From positions 2,356,001-2,420,000 of the forward strand of contig OZ345360.1 in the NCBI GenBank assembly GCA_977006965.1: 64,000 nt of DNA, read 5' to 3'. Of the stretch, positions 31,580-41,390 are shown one piece after another. A program made the translations under genes and the position numbers. The notes under the pieces were generated by a model that had not been told where the DNA came from, searched no databases, and saw nothing but the letters and a program-made list of their open reading frames with translations. This stretch comes from Phymatolithon calcareum (taxonomy: Eukaryota; Rhodophyta; Florideophyceae; Hapalidiales). The stretch's first letter is position 1. Each line of letters opens with the position of its first letter.

Positions 31580-33112
31580 ATGGCCCGAGAACGCCCGCGG
31601 CGCACGCGCGCTCCTCCCGCACATCTCGCTGAAAGTTCAAGTGACGACGACTCTCCAGCACCGCGTCCGGTCACCACTCGCTCCTCCCGCTCCTTGCGCC
31701 GTTCCCGCAGTGTCTCACTGAGCGCAGATGGCTCTGCTTCTGGCGGCGAGGGTCTGTCAATACAACCCGGTCCCTCGCGCAAGAGGGCCCGTGCATCTAC
31801 CGTAGACTCCATGGATGTCGTTCAGTCAAGTGAGGCCTTTGCGTATTACGTGGACCTTGTGGACCGACTTCTTGCGCAGCCGCAATCATCCGGTTTTCGT
31901 CTTCCTGTCTTGGACCTCTGGGAGGAAAGTGCAGTTCCTGGGTATCGTGAAATCATCGCTCATCCCATGGATCTTGGCACCGTAAAAAGAAACTTAAAAG
32001 AAACAAGAAAGTTCATCCGCCATGGACGCGATGGTCCATATCTGGACGAGGATGCCGTTCTCGCAGATATTCGACTTGTATTCCATAACTGTCTTGAATA
32101 CAATTCCCCGGAGAGTGAATTTTATGGATTCGCAGAGTTTCTGCTGCGTTTCACCGACGAAAAAGTAGCCCCGCGTGAGGAGGAACTTAGGAAACAAGCC
32201 CGGAAGAAGGACGAATTGGCATTGGAACGAAAACGACAGAGGGATCGTGACCGACGCGCGAGACAGAAGGCAGAGGCTGAAGAAGAGGCCGAAAGAGTGG
32301 CCGAGATGGAACGTCGTCGCGAACGAAAGCGACAGCGCGATGCAGAGAGACGCGCCATGATAAAAGCGACGAAATTACGAAAGGCCGAAGAACGCCGTAA
32401 ATCTCGCGAGGAGAAGAAGCAAAGGGATGCAGAGGCCGCCCATGTAGCCGCTCAGCGTGAGGCGGAGGGGAACAACGAGGAGCGGAGAGAGCTCACGATG
32501 GAGCATTTCTCGAAACAGCTCCTAATCCAGGAGGCACAGCGTCGTGCGACAGAGGCGGCAGCAATGAACTCGAGCAGCGTGAGCTGCGATGAGGTTGACG
32601 ATGAGGAGGACGATGAGGAGCAAAATGGACATCCAGAGGTGCGGTTCACGTTCGTGTCCACCACGGGGTTGGAGAAGAAGCGTGGAAGAAAAAGTGCTGC
32701 TGTGATGGAACTGGAGATTGAGCATGACCGTCTGGTGTGTCAGAGAAGGGATCTTGTGGATGCGCAGATTGATTTGGACAAGCGAAAGTTGATTCCATTG
32801 ACGCATGAAGAGAAGATGCGGCTATGTGATGCTATTCAAGTGCTGGATTTTGTGCGCATGAAAGCGGTGGTTGATATTATTGCAAAGGGAATGAACCGTG
32901 AGGAACTGCGTAACGAGGTCATTGTTGATATTCCTATTGACAGAATAGATAATGCTGTTCTGCGGGAGATACAAATGTATCTGGAGAATCCGGCTGTTTG
33001 TTTGGCGAAAGATTCTCTGCACCAGATTGATCTGGAACTTACCGAGATTGAGTCGAAACTTGTCGGTATGCGGTACAGTAAGCCCGCTGGTCCGTCCGAG
33101 AGGAGAAGATGA
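31580..33112 (+). CDS. BET-type bromodomain protein (bromodomain plus NET), copy 2
   Basis: A 510-residue paralogue of the protein at 1731-3425 with the same layout. It has a basic N-terminus (MARERPRRTRAPPAHLAESS), one bromodomain at about residues 75-190 (HPMDLGTVKRNLKETRKFI, HNCLEYNSPESEFY), a long charged coiled coil, an acidic stretch (DEVDDEEDDEE) and a NET domain (THEEKMRLCDAI through IDNAVLREIQMYLE). The frame opens seven codons earlier at a non-ATG codon region; I chose the ATG at 31580 because it aligns with the start of copy 1. The divergence between the copies (coiled-coil lengths and tails differ) suggests an old duplication rather than an assembly artefact. Confidence 0.92.
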   Translation: MARERPRRTRAPPAHLAESSSDDDSPAPRPVTTRSSRSLRRSRSVSLSADGSASGGEGLSIQPGPSRKRARASTVDSMDVVQSSEAFAYYVDLVDRLLAQPQSSGFRLPVLDLWEESAVPGYREIIAHPMDLGTVKRNLKETRKFIRHGRDGPYLDEDAVLADIRLVFHNCLEYNSPESEFYGFAEFLLRFTDEKVAPREEELRKQARKKDELALERKRQRDRDRRARQKAEAEEEAERVAEMERRRERKRQRDAERRAMIKATKLRKAEERRKSREEKKQRDAEAAHVAAQREAEGNNEERRELTMEHFSKQLLIQEAQRRATEAAAMNSSSVSCDEVDDEEDDEEQNGHPEVRFTFVSTTGLEKKRGRKSAAVMELEIEHDRLVCQRRDLVDAQIDLDKRKLIPLTHEEKMRLCDAIQVLDFVRMKAVVDIIAKGMNREELRNEVIVDIPIDRIDNAVLREIQMYLENPAVCLAKDSLHQIDLELTEIESKLVGMRYSKPAGPSERRR

Positions 33113-34826
33113 CCAGTGCAAATGGAAGGGGAAGATCGAACGGATGGACGCGAGGGACAAAAGTCATTGTGTACATCGCACGTGCGTGTAATTGGGCACA
33201 GTTTCTATGTGAAGGCTGTTTTCCCTACTGCGTCATTGCTCCCTGTGGAGAAATAAAAAGATGCTCCAGGTTCAGGTGGCATTTCATAATAACTGTGGCA
33301 TTTTCTTCGCTCACGTAGTTTTTCTGTGTTGCCTACTGGGCAATATAGTTCATCGTGTTTCCATTTTGCTCCTACAGGAGCCTGAACGTGTGTCGCAATC
33401 ACTCGGCTCTCTGTGTTGTATTTCGATGAGTCTGAGCATGGGCACTGGCCCAACTCGAGCCCCGCTTGTCGATGACACCGTTCCATTTTCTGGGTGCTGT
33501 GCTGAAAATCCGTGCAGTTTGACGGGGGCTTGTCGAGAAGGAAATTCCAATACACAGATACTTTCTGGCTTGTCTCCGACATCTGCTTCTCGGACTAGGC
33601 GAAATAAGTAAGCACAGATGAAGTTTGTCATGAGTTTCTCGCGATACTTCGTCCCATGATTCTTGCACAGCGTTTTGCAAAGCGCCAAGGGAACGCCTTG
33701 GTACCACTAAACGGGGTTGCAAGGCTACGACGGCGTAAGATAGATTCGTTACGATGCCCGAAAGTTTCGGTTACAGCTGCATCTTGTTTAAGAGATACAC
33801 GGTAAACAAATGGCACTAGTGTGTTACGAGGCTGTACTTCTATCGTATGTCGAACTGTTTCTGCACCTGCGGGGGTGTTTCATGCCTGGATGTTGATAGT
33901 CTTGAGGGTATTTACCTTCGTTTTCGACTCCTGTCCTTGGACCATGACCCATGTCCCCTACGATAACTATGCGCTCATCCAGATTTCTTGTCGTGTCATT
34001 CGCGCCTCCGAGCACGACCCAGGATCCCCGGGGTAGGTGCAAGGCGAGGCGCCTCGCGAGAGGAACCAAGGAGGTAGAGCAAGCACTCAAGGGCGTGGTT
34101 GCTCTACCCAAAATTTGGGTTGAGTCTTCGACCCTGCTTCTTCGGCTGCCGCGTGGTATCCACTCTTCTTGACACCTGCGAGTCCTGAAAGGTGACCGAG
34201 CAAATGAGACGCAATCTGAACTTATGGTCACTCTTCACGTCTCCCTGCCTGCCTAATACTGCCCGCGAAAGGACTCACAATGTGCGATTAGATCGCATAC
34301 AAGTGAATCGGAATGCGGGGAAATGCGCACTATTCTAGGATACCGGAAGTATTCACTACTTCATATTGCGTTTGGCCTGGGCATGCAGCACATTTGTTCG
34401 ACAGGCGCATCGCGATTGGCGGCACCGGTGCGAAAGGGCAATGAGAACACGCTCTCGGGCGTTGTTGTATGCAGGAATTGCCGGACGGCCGACAGCAAAG
34501 AAGTTGAGATAGTATAGTCGATCGATCGAGTGAATAGGATCGTTTTTTTACCTGGTGTGCTTGATGGCAAAGCTCGGGCTCGGTCATGATTATGGTGAAA
34601 GTGACCAATTTGAAGTTGAGTCCTACAACTACTACCCTTCATTATCATGCTTGCCTTCTTGCCGGAATTAAACATCATCTAATCCACTGCGTGAATGCAT
34701 TGAAAAGGCCTAACTAAGTTGGACCAATCCACGTCGTATTCGTGAAGAGTTGAGACACCTCGCAAATGCTTGGCAATCGGAATTGAATGAACATACTACA
34801 CAGTTGCATTCCTTGGTTAGCAATTC
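33113..34826. other. 1.7 kb spacer
   Basis: No convincing gene. Numerous short frames on both strands have no recognisable domains. It contains a short hairpin around 34073-34110 (GGTAGAGCAA arms) and a diverged GCGATT/ATCGC palindromic box near 34287. Confidence 0.5.
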
Positions 34827-35408
34827 CTACGATGTGAAGGCAACCCTTGTCTTCCCTTTAAGTAACGGTGTCTTATTCTCCCTTAACGAGCAGTAGTGAA
34901 CGACATGGCGAATCCTTGTATCCCGTGCTACCATTTTCCGGCATAGATGACATTTCCACTGATTACCTTCAAACCGTGCTTCGTTGTGAACTGCTTCCTT
35001 ATCCCCCAACGTTAGGAGCTCCAAGTCCGTCTTGGGTGTCCTACCCTGCAGTGTTTGACACGTGATGGACCGGAGATGCTGGCGCAGACTCTCCGGTGTA
35101 GAGAAGAAGCCCGCCCGAGGAAGTTTCCCGCAGTGAAAACATGAACGCTGCTTGCGAGTATGGACCGCAACAGCATCCTGGGTCATTGCCACTTTTCCTG
35201 AACACCCGATCTTGCATGGACATGGACGGAGGCACGAAGCTTCTACTTCGTCGCCAGACCTGTTGTTGGGAGTAGAGAAAAGGTGCTTGGAAAGTAGGAG
35301 CGTGATAGCAATTACACAGAATAGGGCTACAACTCCCTTTTCCATTGTATACATCGACTTTGAGATGCGAATGCATGCATCTCCTCCCGGGATACCCTCC
35401 ATAGCCAT
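34827..35408 (-). CDS. Possible small membrane-anchored zinc-finger protein
   Basis: A 193-residue ATG frame. After a short N-terminus comes a hydrophobic segment at about residues 24-43 (GVVALFCVIAITLLLSKHLF) that could be a membrane anchor. Two paired Cys/His clusters follow: CFHCGKL with H and C spaced as in HLRSITC (about residues 89-115), and CHLCRKM with HVVHYC (about 155-172). Both resemble C2HC/C2H2 zinc-binding units. No named family is recognised. The protein lies in otherwise gene-poor DNA. Its coding status rests on the ordered Cys/His spacing alone. Confidence 0.45.
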   Translation of the reverse strand: MAMEGIPGGDACIRISKSMYTMEKGVVALFCVIAITLLLSKHLFSTPNNRSGDEVEASCLRPCPCKIGCSGKVAMTQDAVAVHTRKQRSCFHCGKLPRAGFFSTPESLRQHLRSITCQTLQGRTPKTDLELLTLGDKEAVHNEARFEGNQWKCHLCRKMVARDTRIRHVVHYCSLRENKTPLLKGKTRVAFTS

Positions 35409-35603
35409 TTCCTTATATGCTCTTCTGTATAGGGCCTGAAAAGAGTATGGGGAGGTTTAGCTTAGGGAGATGGGCACATTTTATGAGGTTACGCTCGACC
35501 GAGAGCATAGGTTGCAAATCCTCTGTGATTGCCACCTACACTGTAAAAAAAGACAAGTTCCTTTGTTCTCCAGGACATGAAGCAATATGAACATTTGCTA
35601 TGC

Positions 35604-36140
35604 ATTTTTTCCATCCGTGAAGACGAAAAGGCGGAGGGGCGGCCCAGTCCGGATCAGCTGGGTACCATGTACACATGCTTGTCGCACTGCATCGATCTCC
35701 GTCTTTTTAAACATGCACTCTACTTTTTAACAAACAAGCTGTTTGGTGTCAAATTGGTCTTGGTGTTAATTTGGTCTTGGTGTTAATTTGGTCAATTTTC
35801 CCGGGTTAAAAACTTGAAAATAGACCAAACAGCTTGATTGTTAAAAAAGTACAGTACATCATTAAAAAGATGGTTCAAGTGGGAGAATTCTCTCAGTTGT
35901 AAAGCTTAGAATAATCGACAGTACGTGTTCCTTTTCTTCTACAGCACCTTTTATTGTTGGCAAGAGAAGGAAAAGTCGTAGTCCCGAGATCGTTCTTGTT
36001 CAGAACAGCTCGACGAGAAGCCCATCAGTTGCTTGTCATACGCAGTCGGAGATCAACGCAGTGCGACAAAAACATGTACAGTACCCAGCTGATCCGGACA
36101 GGGCCATCCCTCCGCCTTTTCGTCTTCACGGATGAAAAAA
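35604..36140. mobile_element. Large fold-back inverted repeat element, about 540 bp
   Basis: The left arm (35604-35746) is matched in reverse complement by the right arm (35824-36140). Matching blocks are CATCCGTGAAGACGAAAAGG, GTCCGGATCAGCTGGGTAC, GTCGCACTGC.TCGATCTCCG and CAAGCTGTTTGGT. The right arm carries about 165 extra bases (roughly 35880-36045) absent from the left arm. The central spacer (35747-35823) has tandem GGTCTTGGTGTTAATTT units. No transposase is visible and no clear target duplication was found, so it could be a fold-back transposon, an inverted duplication of a lost sequence, or a hairpin-RNA locus. Confidence 0.85.
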
Positions 36141-36736
36141 ATGAATTCTAGAAGAACAAGGTTTATGGATGGTTTTGTCTTGGTCGTCTCCAACGCGAGG
36201 ACACGAAGGCACTTGCGTTTGGAAGAAGTGCCCCTGCAAAAAGCAACCGCGGTGAAGAATTTTCGTTATTTTCTCACTTCAACGGTTGCGCAGCAAGAGT
36301 GAGTCCACGTGTGCAGTGACGTATGCACATCTCGCACTACGCCATTCCATTTCTGGCTCGTCCTCTTCGTCGTACAGCATTGGTACGAGCGTTGTGGAAA
36401 GTTGGGGAAAGAATTCCTTCGACGAGCGAATAGCCAGTACCCTTTGGAGCCGTGTTGGAATGGCAAACCCTCGTCGACTGTACAATCTCCCACACCTCGT
36501 TGGTTGAATCCCGAATCTATGACAACGTGAGCGCGCGCTCATTGCCCCTTCGGTCCTCAGTGCACACGCGAACAGCCTATCGTATGCATCCGTTAGCCCC
36601 CATCTCACCATCACGCCACGAGATACGATCTCTCCGACCCTCTGAACAACCCTCCACTTCCGCGCGCGTGCGCCGCGAAAACGTTGACATTCTTGTCAAG
36701 CTGTAACCTTAATGCGTCCGATCGCGCACGAACTGT
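36141..36736. other. Spacer between fold-back element and GH13 gene
   Basis: About 0.6 kb with only short, non-ATG or unrecognisable frames. It probably holds the promoter and leader of the GH13 gene. No distinctive element is seen. Confidence 0.4.
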
Positions 36737-38713
36737 ATGGCAGAGAATGATCAAGTGGCGCTTCAGGCGCTCATGCGCGGTCTCACCACCGCCGACGACG
36801 TGCATCGTGTTCGAACGCTATGCACTGTTGCTGTTGGACCGCATGCCGCGGACACTCTTGCGAAAATCTTTTTCGACGAAGTTGCAGTAGCTGCAGATGC
36901 AATCCCAAGTTCGATTCGTGAACGCGATGCCGCGCTTCCGCTTGACTGGTTCACGCGTCCGTGGTACTGCATGGACGTGTCCTGCGCCGGTGCCCCGACG
37001 GCCGACAGCAGCGGTGATTTTGAAACCGCCGCGCGTATGCTATCCTATGTACACGCGCTCGGTTTCCGCAATGTCTGTCTCCTGCCGCACTACGAGTCGC
37101 CGCTGGGCGATGCCGGGTACGATGTGAGTGACTATGTCCCGCGTGCATCCCTGGGTGGTCGAAAGGGGTTTGCGGATTTTATGAATGAGGCGAATCAACT
37201 GGGCATGTGTATCTGTACAGAGGCGGTGTTCAACCATACCAGCGTGCGTCATGAATGGTTTCGAAAGGCCATTGGAGGTGATCCGCGGTATTTGAGATAC
37301 TATGTACGACGGAATGGAAGGGAGAAAATTGCAGAGGAAGATAGGGGTGGCGATATTGTGTGTACGTATCGCGATCCTGATGGTACTCTTTCTGAGCGCA
37401 TTGTGGTGTTTCCTGAGGTTGACAGAACACATGGACTTTGGGTGGAGGTGCATGGAAGTGTGCATCAGTTTTATCGCACTTTTCATCCTTTTCAGGTCGA
37501 TTTGAATTTGAGGAATACGGAAGTTCTTGCGGAGTTGCTACGCCTGCTGGGAAGAGAGGTTGTTGATGGAGTGCTTGGCAAACGGGCAGACGCTGTGGCA
37601 CATTGGGTGAAGTCGCCGGGCACGGCGTCGGAGGGACTGCCAGAGACGCATGCTATACATGCATTGTTTAAGTCGTTTTTGCGGCATGTGTCACCGCGTG
37701 CGGTATTCATGCCGGAGGTCGTGCGCGGAATGGTGGCGACGGCGCGGTATGCTGGAGAGGAAGAGTGCATTAATGGGTCACGGACATGTTCTGAGGGTGA
37801 CGCATTACCGGCGTTTGAGATGCAGGCAGCGTTGCGTGAGGCGACGTATCTACAAACAGTTGCACCGTTTTGGGCGAGGATATTCCGAACACCGAAATTG
37901 CCAGGTAGTGCTGTATGGGTAAACTTTCTCGAGCATCATGATGAAACTTATCTCGGATTCTTTCCGCCCGAGGTGCGGCATTGGATGCAAAAATATATAG
38001 CGTCGAAGGGCGGAAGGGTGTATAAAAACGGCCTTTCCGCGGCCGGGCGGTACGCGGAATGCCTTAACCTCGATGCTGATTGCATTGCCACGGCGATATT
38101 TGCACTGTACATGACACCAGGTGCACCGTTGTTGTATGCAGGGACCGAGATCGGATGGGGCAATAACAAGGAGCACGCGGACGCGGAAGGAAAACGAATG
38201 CATGCGCTATTCAAGGAGTTTGGTATACACATTTCTGAAGGAGCGGCGTATGATCCGCGGGAATTACAACGTGGACCGGTGCCGTATGCAAGCTTTGAGA
38301 AGGCAAGGAAGGAAAAGTATGCGCCTGTGGAGACGGTGCGAAAATTGAATGAATTGAGAGCACAGCTGGCGAGTTTGCGGTCGAAGGATGTGCATCCGAT
38401 CGACTCGGGTGATATCGGGGTGCTGTGCATGTCGCGTGAAGCACACGGGGATGAGGCGGTGTTGTGCGTTGCAAACCTTACGCCGTTTGAAAAAATTGTT
38501 GCTATGCCGTGTTGGCAAATTGCACAACGAATGCATGTGAGACCGTCCCAGGGGACGGAATTGCATTTTCATGACCTGCTCACGAAGGAACGGTTTACGG
38601 CGTCGAAGGATGATACGAGTTTTCGATTGAAGTTGGGTAGATTTGAACATGCGTTGCTTGTTGTGGAAACGAGATCAAGACGGATGAGAAATGGGGGTAG
38701 GACATTCGGGTGA
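36737..38713 (+). CDS. GH13 alpha-amylase-family enzyme, amylosucrase/trehalose-synthase-like
   Basis: A 658-residue intron-free enzyme of glycoside hydrolase family 13. The conserved regions appear in order: TEAVFNHTS (region I, where Asp is replaced by Glu in the usual DxxxNH), GKRADAV with catalytic nucleophile D285, FMPEV with acid/base E327, and NFLEHHDE with transition-state Asp D402. The sequence around FQVDLNLRN, GTASEGLPETHAI and AGEEECI corresponds to amylosucrase and trehalose synthase, which use sucrose or maltose as glucosyl donor. These are mainly bacterial groups, so bacterial ancestry is plausible. There is no clear signal or transit peptide. A 17-bp tandem duplication covers the stop codon. 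Exact substrate cannot be told from sequence. Confidence 0.85.
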   Translation: MAENDQVALQALMRGLTTADDVHRVRTLCTVAVGPHAADTLAKIFFDEVAVAADAIPSSIRERDAALPLDWFTRPWYCMDVSCAGAPTADSSGDFETAARMLSYVHALGFRNVCLLPHYESPLGDAGYDVSDYVPRASLGGRKGFADFMNEANQLGMCICTEAVFNHTSVRHEWFRKAIGGDPRYLRYYVRRNGREKIAEEDRGGDIVCTYRDPDGTLSERIVVFPEVDRTHGLWVEVHGSVHQFYRTFHPFQVDLNLRNTEVLAELLRLLGREVVDGVLGKRADAVAHWVKSPGTASEGLPETHAIHALFKSFLRHVSPRAVFMPEVVRGMVATARYAGEEECINGSRTCSEGDALPAFEMQAALREATYLQTVAPFWARIFRTPKLPGSAVWVNFLEHHDETYLGFFPPEVRHWMQKYIASKGGRVYKNGLSAAGRYAECLNLDADCIATAIFALYMTPGAPLLYAGTEIGWGNNKEHADAEGKRMHALFKEFGIHISEGAAYDPRELQRGPVPYASFEKARKEKYAPVETVRKLNELRAQLASLRSKDVHPIDSGDIGVLCMSREAHGDEAVLCVANLTPFEKIVAMPCWQIAQRMHVRPSQGTELHFHDLLTKERFTASKDDTSFRLKLGRFEHALLVVETRSRRMRNGGRTFG

Positions 38714-39351
38714 GCGCGACATTCGGGTGAGCGCGATACTGTATGTAAGTGGGAAACTAATTTAATTTGGGAGAATTTTAGGCAGGGCTTAATGAACACT
38801 TTTTGGCTGAACTGGGCAGTAATCTCCCTTGCACCGAGACTAGTAGTTACACTGAATGCTGCTGTTTGTACACAATCGTGGGAGTGCTTGAGGGCACATG
38901 TTTCAAGGTTAGTACAGTGGTACTGTATGTTGGAAGACAGTGCCATGCTGTCAGTATGGGTGCACTACTGTACAGAAGATGGCAGGTTCACTGGAAAACT
39001 TGTGGTACAGAAACAGAGGGTCATCTGAACTTTTTAAGAAACAATTTCTATACCATGGAACATAGGTCGATGATGAAAGTAACAGACCAGATGTGGGGTC
39101 ATGGCAATTAGGGCATTACAGTAATCTGAAACAAGAATTCCATTTCCAAATGCTGCAACACACTGCAGTCGTTCAAAACGACACAATTCGCCTTGCATAG
39201 CACATTAATGCCGGTGCTTGGGCTACGACAATTGACTCTTACCACTCCGGGAGCTTTGATAGAGCTGTGGCTGTTGAAAAAAACTATACCAGTTGAAATT
39301 GTGAACAATTATGCACTTGCACTTGCGACGATAATGGGGGCAAAAACAGAG
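38714..39351. other. Spacer upstream (3' side) of the split tRNA gene
   Basis: About 0.64 kb without recognisable genes. Several TACTGTA/GTACAGTGGTACTGTATG words lie around 38740-38975. A T-rich or terminator-like run immediately 3' of the tRNA on the minus strand is supplied by CTGTTTTTGCC (forward CAAAAACAG at 39340-39349). Confidence 0.45.
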
Positions 39352-39452
39352 CACCTCCCGCGGGGCTCGAACCCGCGACCAACAGATATCTATGTATCGC
39401 GTAAGAGTCTGTCGCTCTACCGACTGAGCTATCTCCCAGAGAGGAGGGAGGC
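39352..39452 (-). tRNA. tRNA-Lys(CUU) gene interrupted by two 14-nt introns
   Basis: Read on the minus strand, the 73-nt mature form has acceptor GCCTCCC (39452-39446) pairing with GGGAGGT (39359-39353). It also has T8-A9, D-arm GCTC-AGTCGGTA-GAGC, anticodon arm ACAGA-CTCTTAA-TCTGT, a five-base variable loop, T-arm GCGGG-TTCGAGC-CCCGC and discriminator G. All four stems pair. This requires removing two insertions. One is a 14-nt intron between positions 7 and 8 (39432-39445, TCCTCTCTGGGAGA; equivalent placement shifted by one base). The other is a 14-nt intron at the canonical site between 37 and 38 (39388-39401, CGCGATACATAGAT). Without the first intron removed, the acceptor stem cannot form. 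The anticodon CUU reads AAG (Lys). A T-run follows the 3' end. Confidence 0.88.
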
Positions 39453-40596
39453 CAGCGATTGGCTGAGGTGAGTAGCGACAGGTGGAGTACACTAAGTTTT
39501 TAAAGGATACAATTCAGTTTTTCTTTCCACCAGTAGCGGACGTTTCGTGCGCACTTCTCACTCGCAGGATAAACTTTTGAAAGCTCTATGTTCGATTCAC
39601 CACAGGAACTTAAATTGCGCCTTACACACTATACGTCATAATGCGCAACATGACCAGACTTAGGTCATAATTAATTTCAATTCCCGTTTATTGCAATATT
39701 GGATAGGAATAGTCTCTTGCAGAACCAAGAATAACTTCTTATTTCAGCACACTACGTTGCCTATGTTAGCATCCAATCCAGATTACAGAGCGATTTATAA
39801 AAATGTACTACGATGCTGACGCACGTTCAACCACGTTCCAAACAGCACATGTATTGAACAAAGTAATTACAGACGCTAGTTCAACTACGTTATTCCCTAT
39901 TCCCTACTTGTGATGTACATCGTTTTGTTGTGATTACCATAAAAATAACCTATTGTGGTGTCACTGATTATTACAGTAACTATTGCTAGCACACAGAGCT
40001 GTGAATAGTGTTCCCGTATTGCATCATGGAACGCCATTGCGTAAAATAGTACGCGACCAAAGTCTGAACATGACATGGTGCGTCGTGTCACGTTGAGCTC
40101 TAGTTCTACTAGATCATTGCTGTATGTGAACTTTAACATTGCTGCTCTATCACGTCAAGAAAGATGAAGCGATAGCTTTTATGTGAAATCTATATACGAG
40201 CCACAAACCGAGCAGCACATATTTCACGCAGTAGAGCAGATACCTCAAGGCCTGTCAGCACTTCGTTTGCATCTCTACTTTAGTTTTAAGCCTACTCAAC
40301 AACAAGACTGAACTGTGATATATAAAACGCGCTTTGTTTTTCCTTAAACCAAAGGCTTGATGATATCCTTCAGACATACCCAGTCTTCCCCTTACAAATA
40401 TCGTTCCTGATCAGGAAGGTCCAATCTCGTTGGCCCAGTTGTCTATCATCATCACAAACTTCCATTGTGTTGAGGTGATAGAGAGAGTGCCTCGTTCTAA
40501 TGGAATCCTTCTTAGTCTCGCGTAGAGTTGTAGAGCAGGACTAATGACCTTCTGAAACGGAATTTCGTGTGTGAATGGGCATTGCTGAATCCATGT

Positions 40597-40672
40597 GTAC
40601 AGTGTATGGTTATGGTTTTATGGTAGTTCCTGGGGCTCCCTGGCGTACGGGAAAGAGGCAACTAATGCTTTG
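40597..40672 (+). repeat. Dispersed repeat, copy B (partner at 13619-13692)
   Basis: It shares the GTACAGTGT.TGGTTATG and GGGAAAGAGGCAACT blocks with the copy at 13619, with intervening substitutions. It is non-coding. Confidence 0.75.
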
Positions 40673-41109
40673 GATATCTCGCTCATATTATGACGAGGTT
40701 TCGCCTCTGTTGGCTGAGAAAAGTGTGCGTGCAGTACAGTATCCTGTGTGAGCAAAACAGAAAAAAAATCTCGTTATATACGACGCAGATTCGGCCTCAT
40801 GCTATATCAAGACCACTCAGGAGCTGGTGCCACTAAAACGAATCTCTCTTCGCCCATCGAAAAAGCAAGGCCACGTTGTTGAGCTTTGTACTTATCATCA
40901 TGTACTCTGAAGGGCATCCGACAGGGGCACATCTATCTGTGGTGCTTTAGGCACATCTCGGGCATCAGATACAACACTTAATCTCTCCTGCATGCTTTTG
41001 ATTAATTGCCACACCTACCATGTCAATCACGGATTCAAACTTTGACAAAGTACGAATCAAGGATGTTTTGAGCAGCCCGAGGATTTCAACATAGAGAATG
41101 TTGTAGAAA

Positions 41110-41172
41110 CTGCCCCGTTTACTCCAAGGTGAGACTATGGGAGCGTTCAAATAAAATCATCAAATCTCCCCA
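41110..41172 (+). repeat. Dispersed repeat, copy B (partner at 29125-29186)
   Basis: It matches CTGCCCCGTT(T)ACTCCAAGG and AAATAAAATCATCAAAT of the other copy in the same orientation, while flanks differ. It is non-coding. Confidence 0.8.
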
Positions 41173-41390
41173 CTTGACAAATTAACTTTGGTCCTGCGCA
41201 AGCGCGCATTTGACATGGCAACCACAGTACAAGGGGAAAATTGGGGACTTTCGTTTAATCGCAATCATAGTTGTGGAGATAATCCTTCCAGCAATTAATT
41301 TCTAATTGCAAGTTTCTGAACAATTCTAATTTCGAAAAACATAATTCGGTTTTAACTCTAAAAGAAACCATCTCATTTTGTCCAAGTAAC

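Noticed and set aside
30997-31812. 271-codon minus-strand frame at the BET 2 start
   Set aside because: Its N-terminal half is antisense to the BET gene. The distal half lies in the promoter region and has no recognisable domain; it is too doubtful to list as a gene.
39430-39440. Reading the tRNA with TGGGAGA as its 5' acceptor strand
   Set aside because: That segment cannot pair with the 3' side GGGAGGT. Moving the 5' acceptor to GCCTCCC gives seven pairs and explains the extra bases as an intron, so the pseudogene interpretation was set aside.
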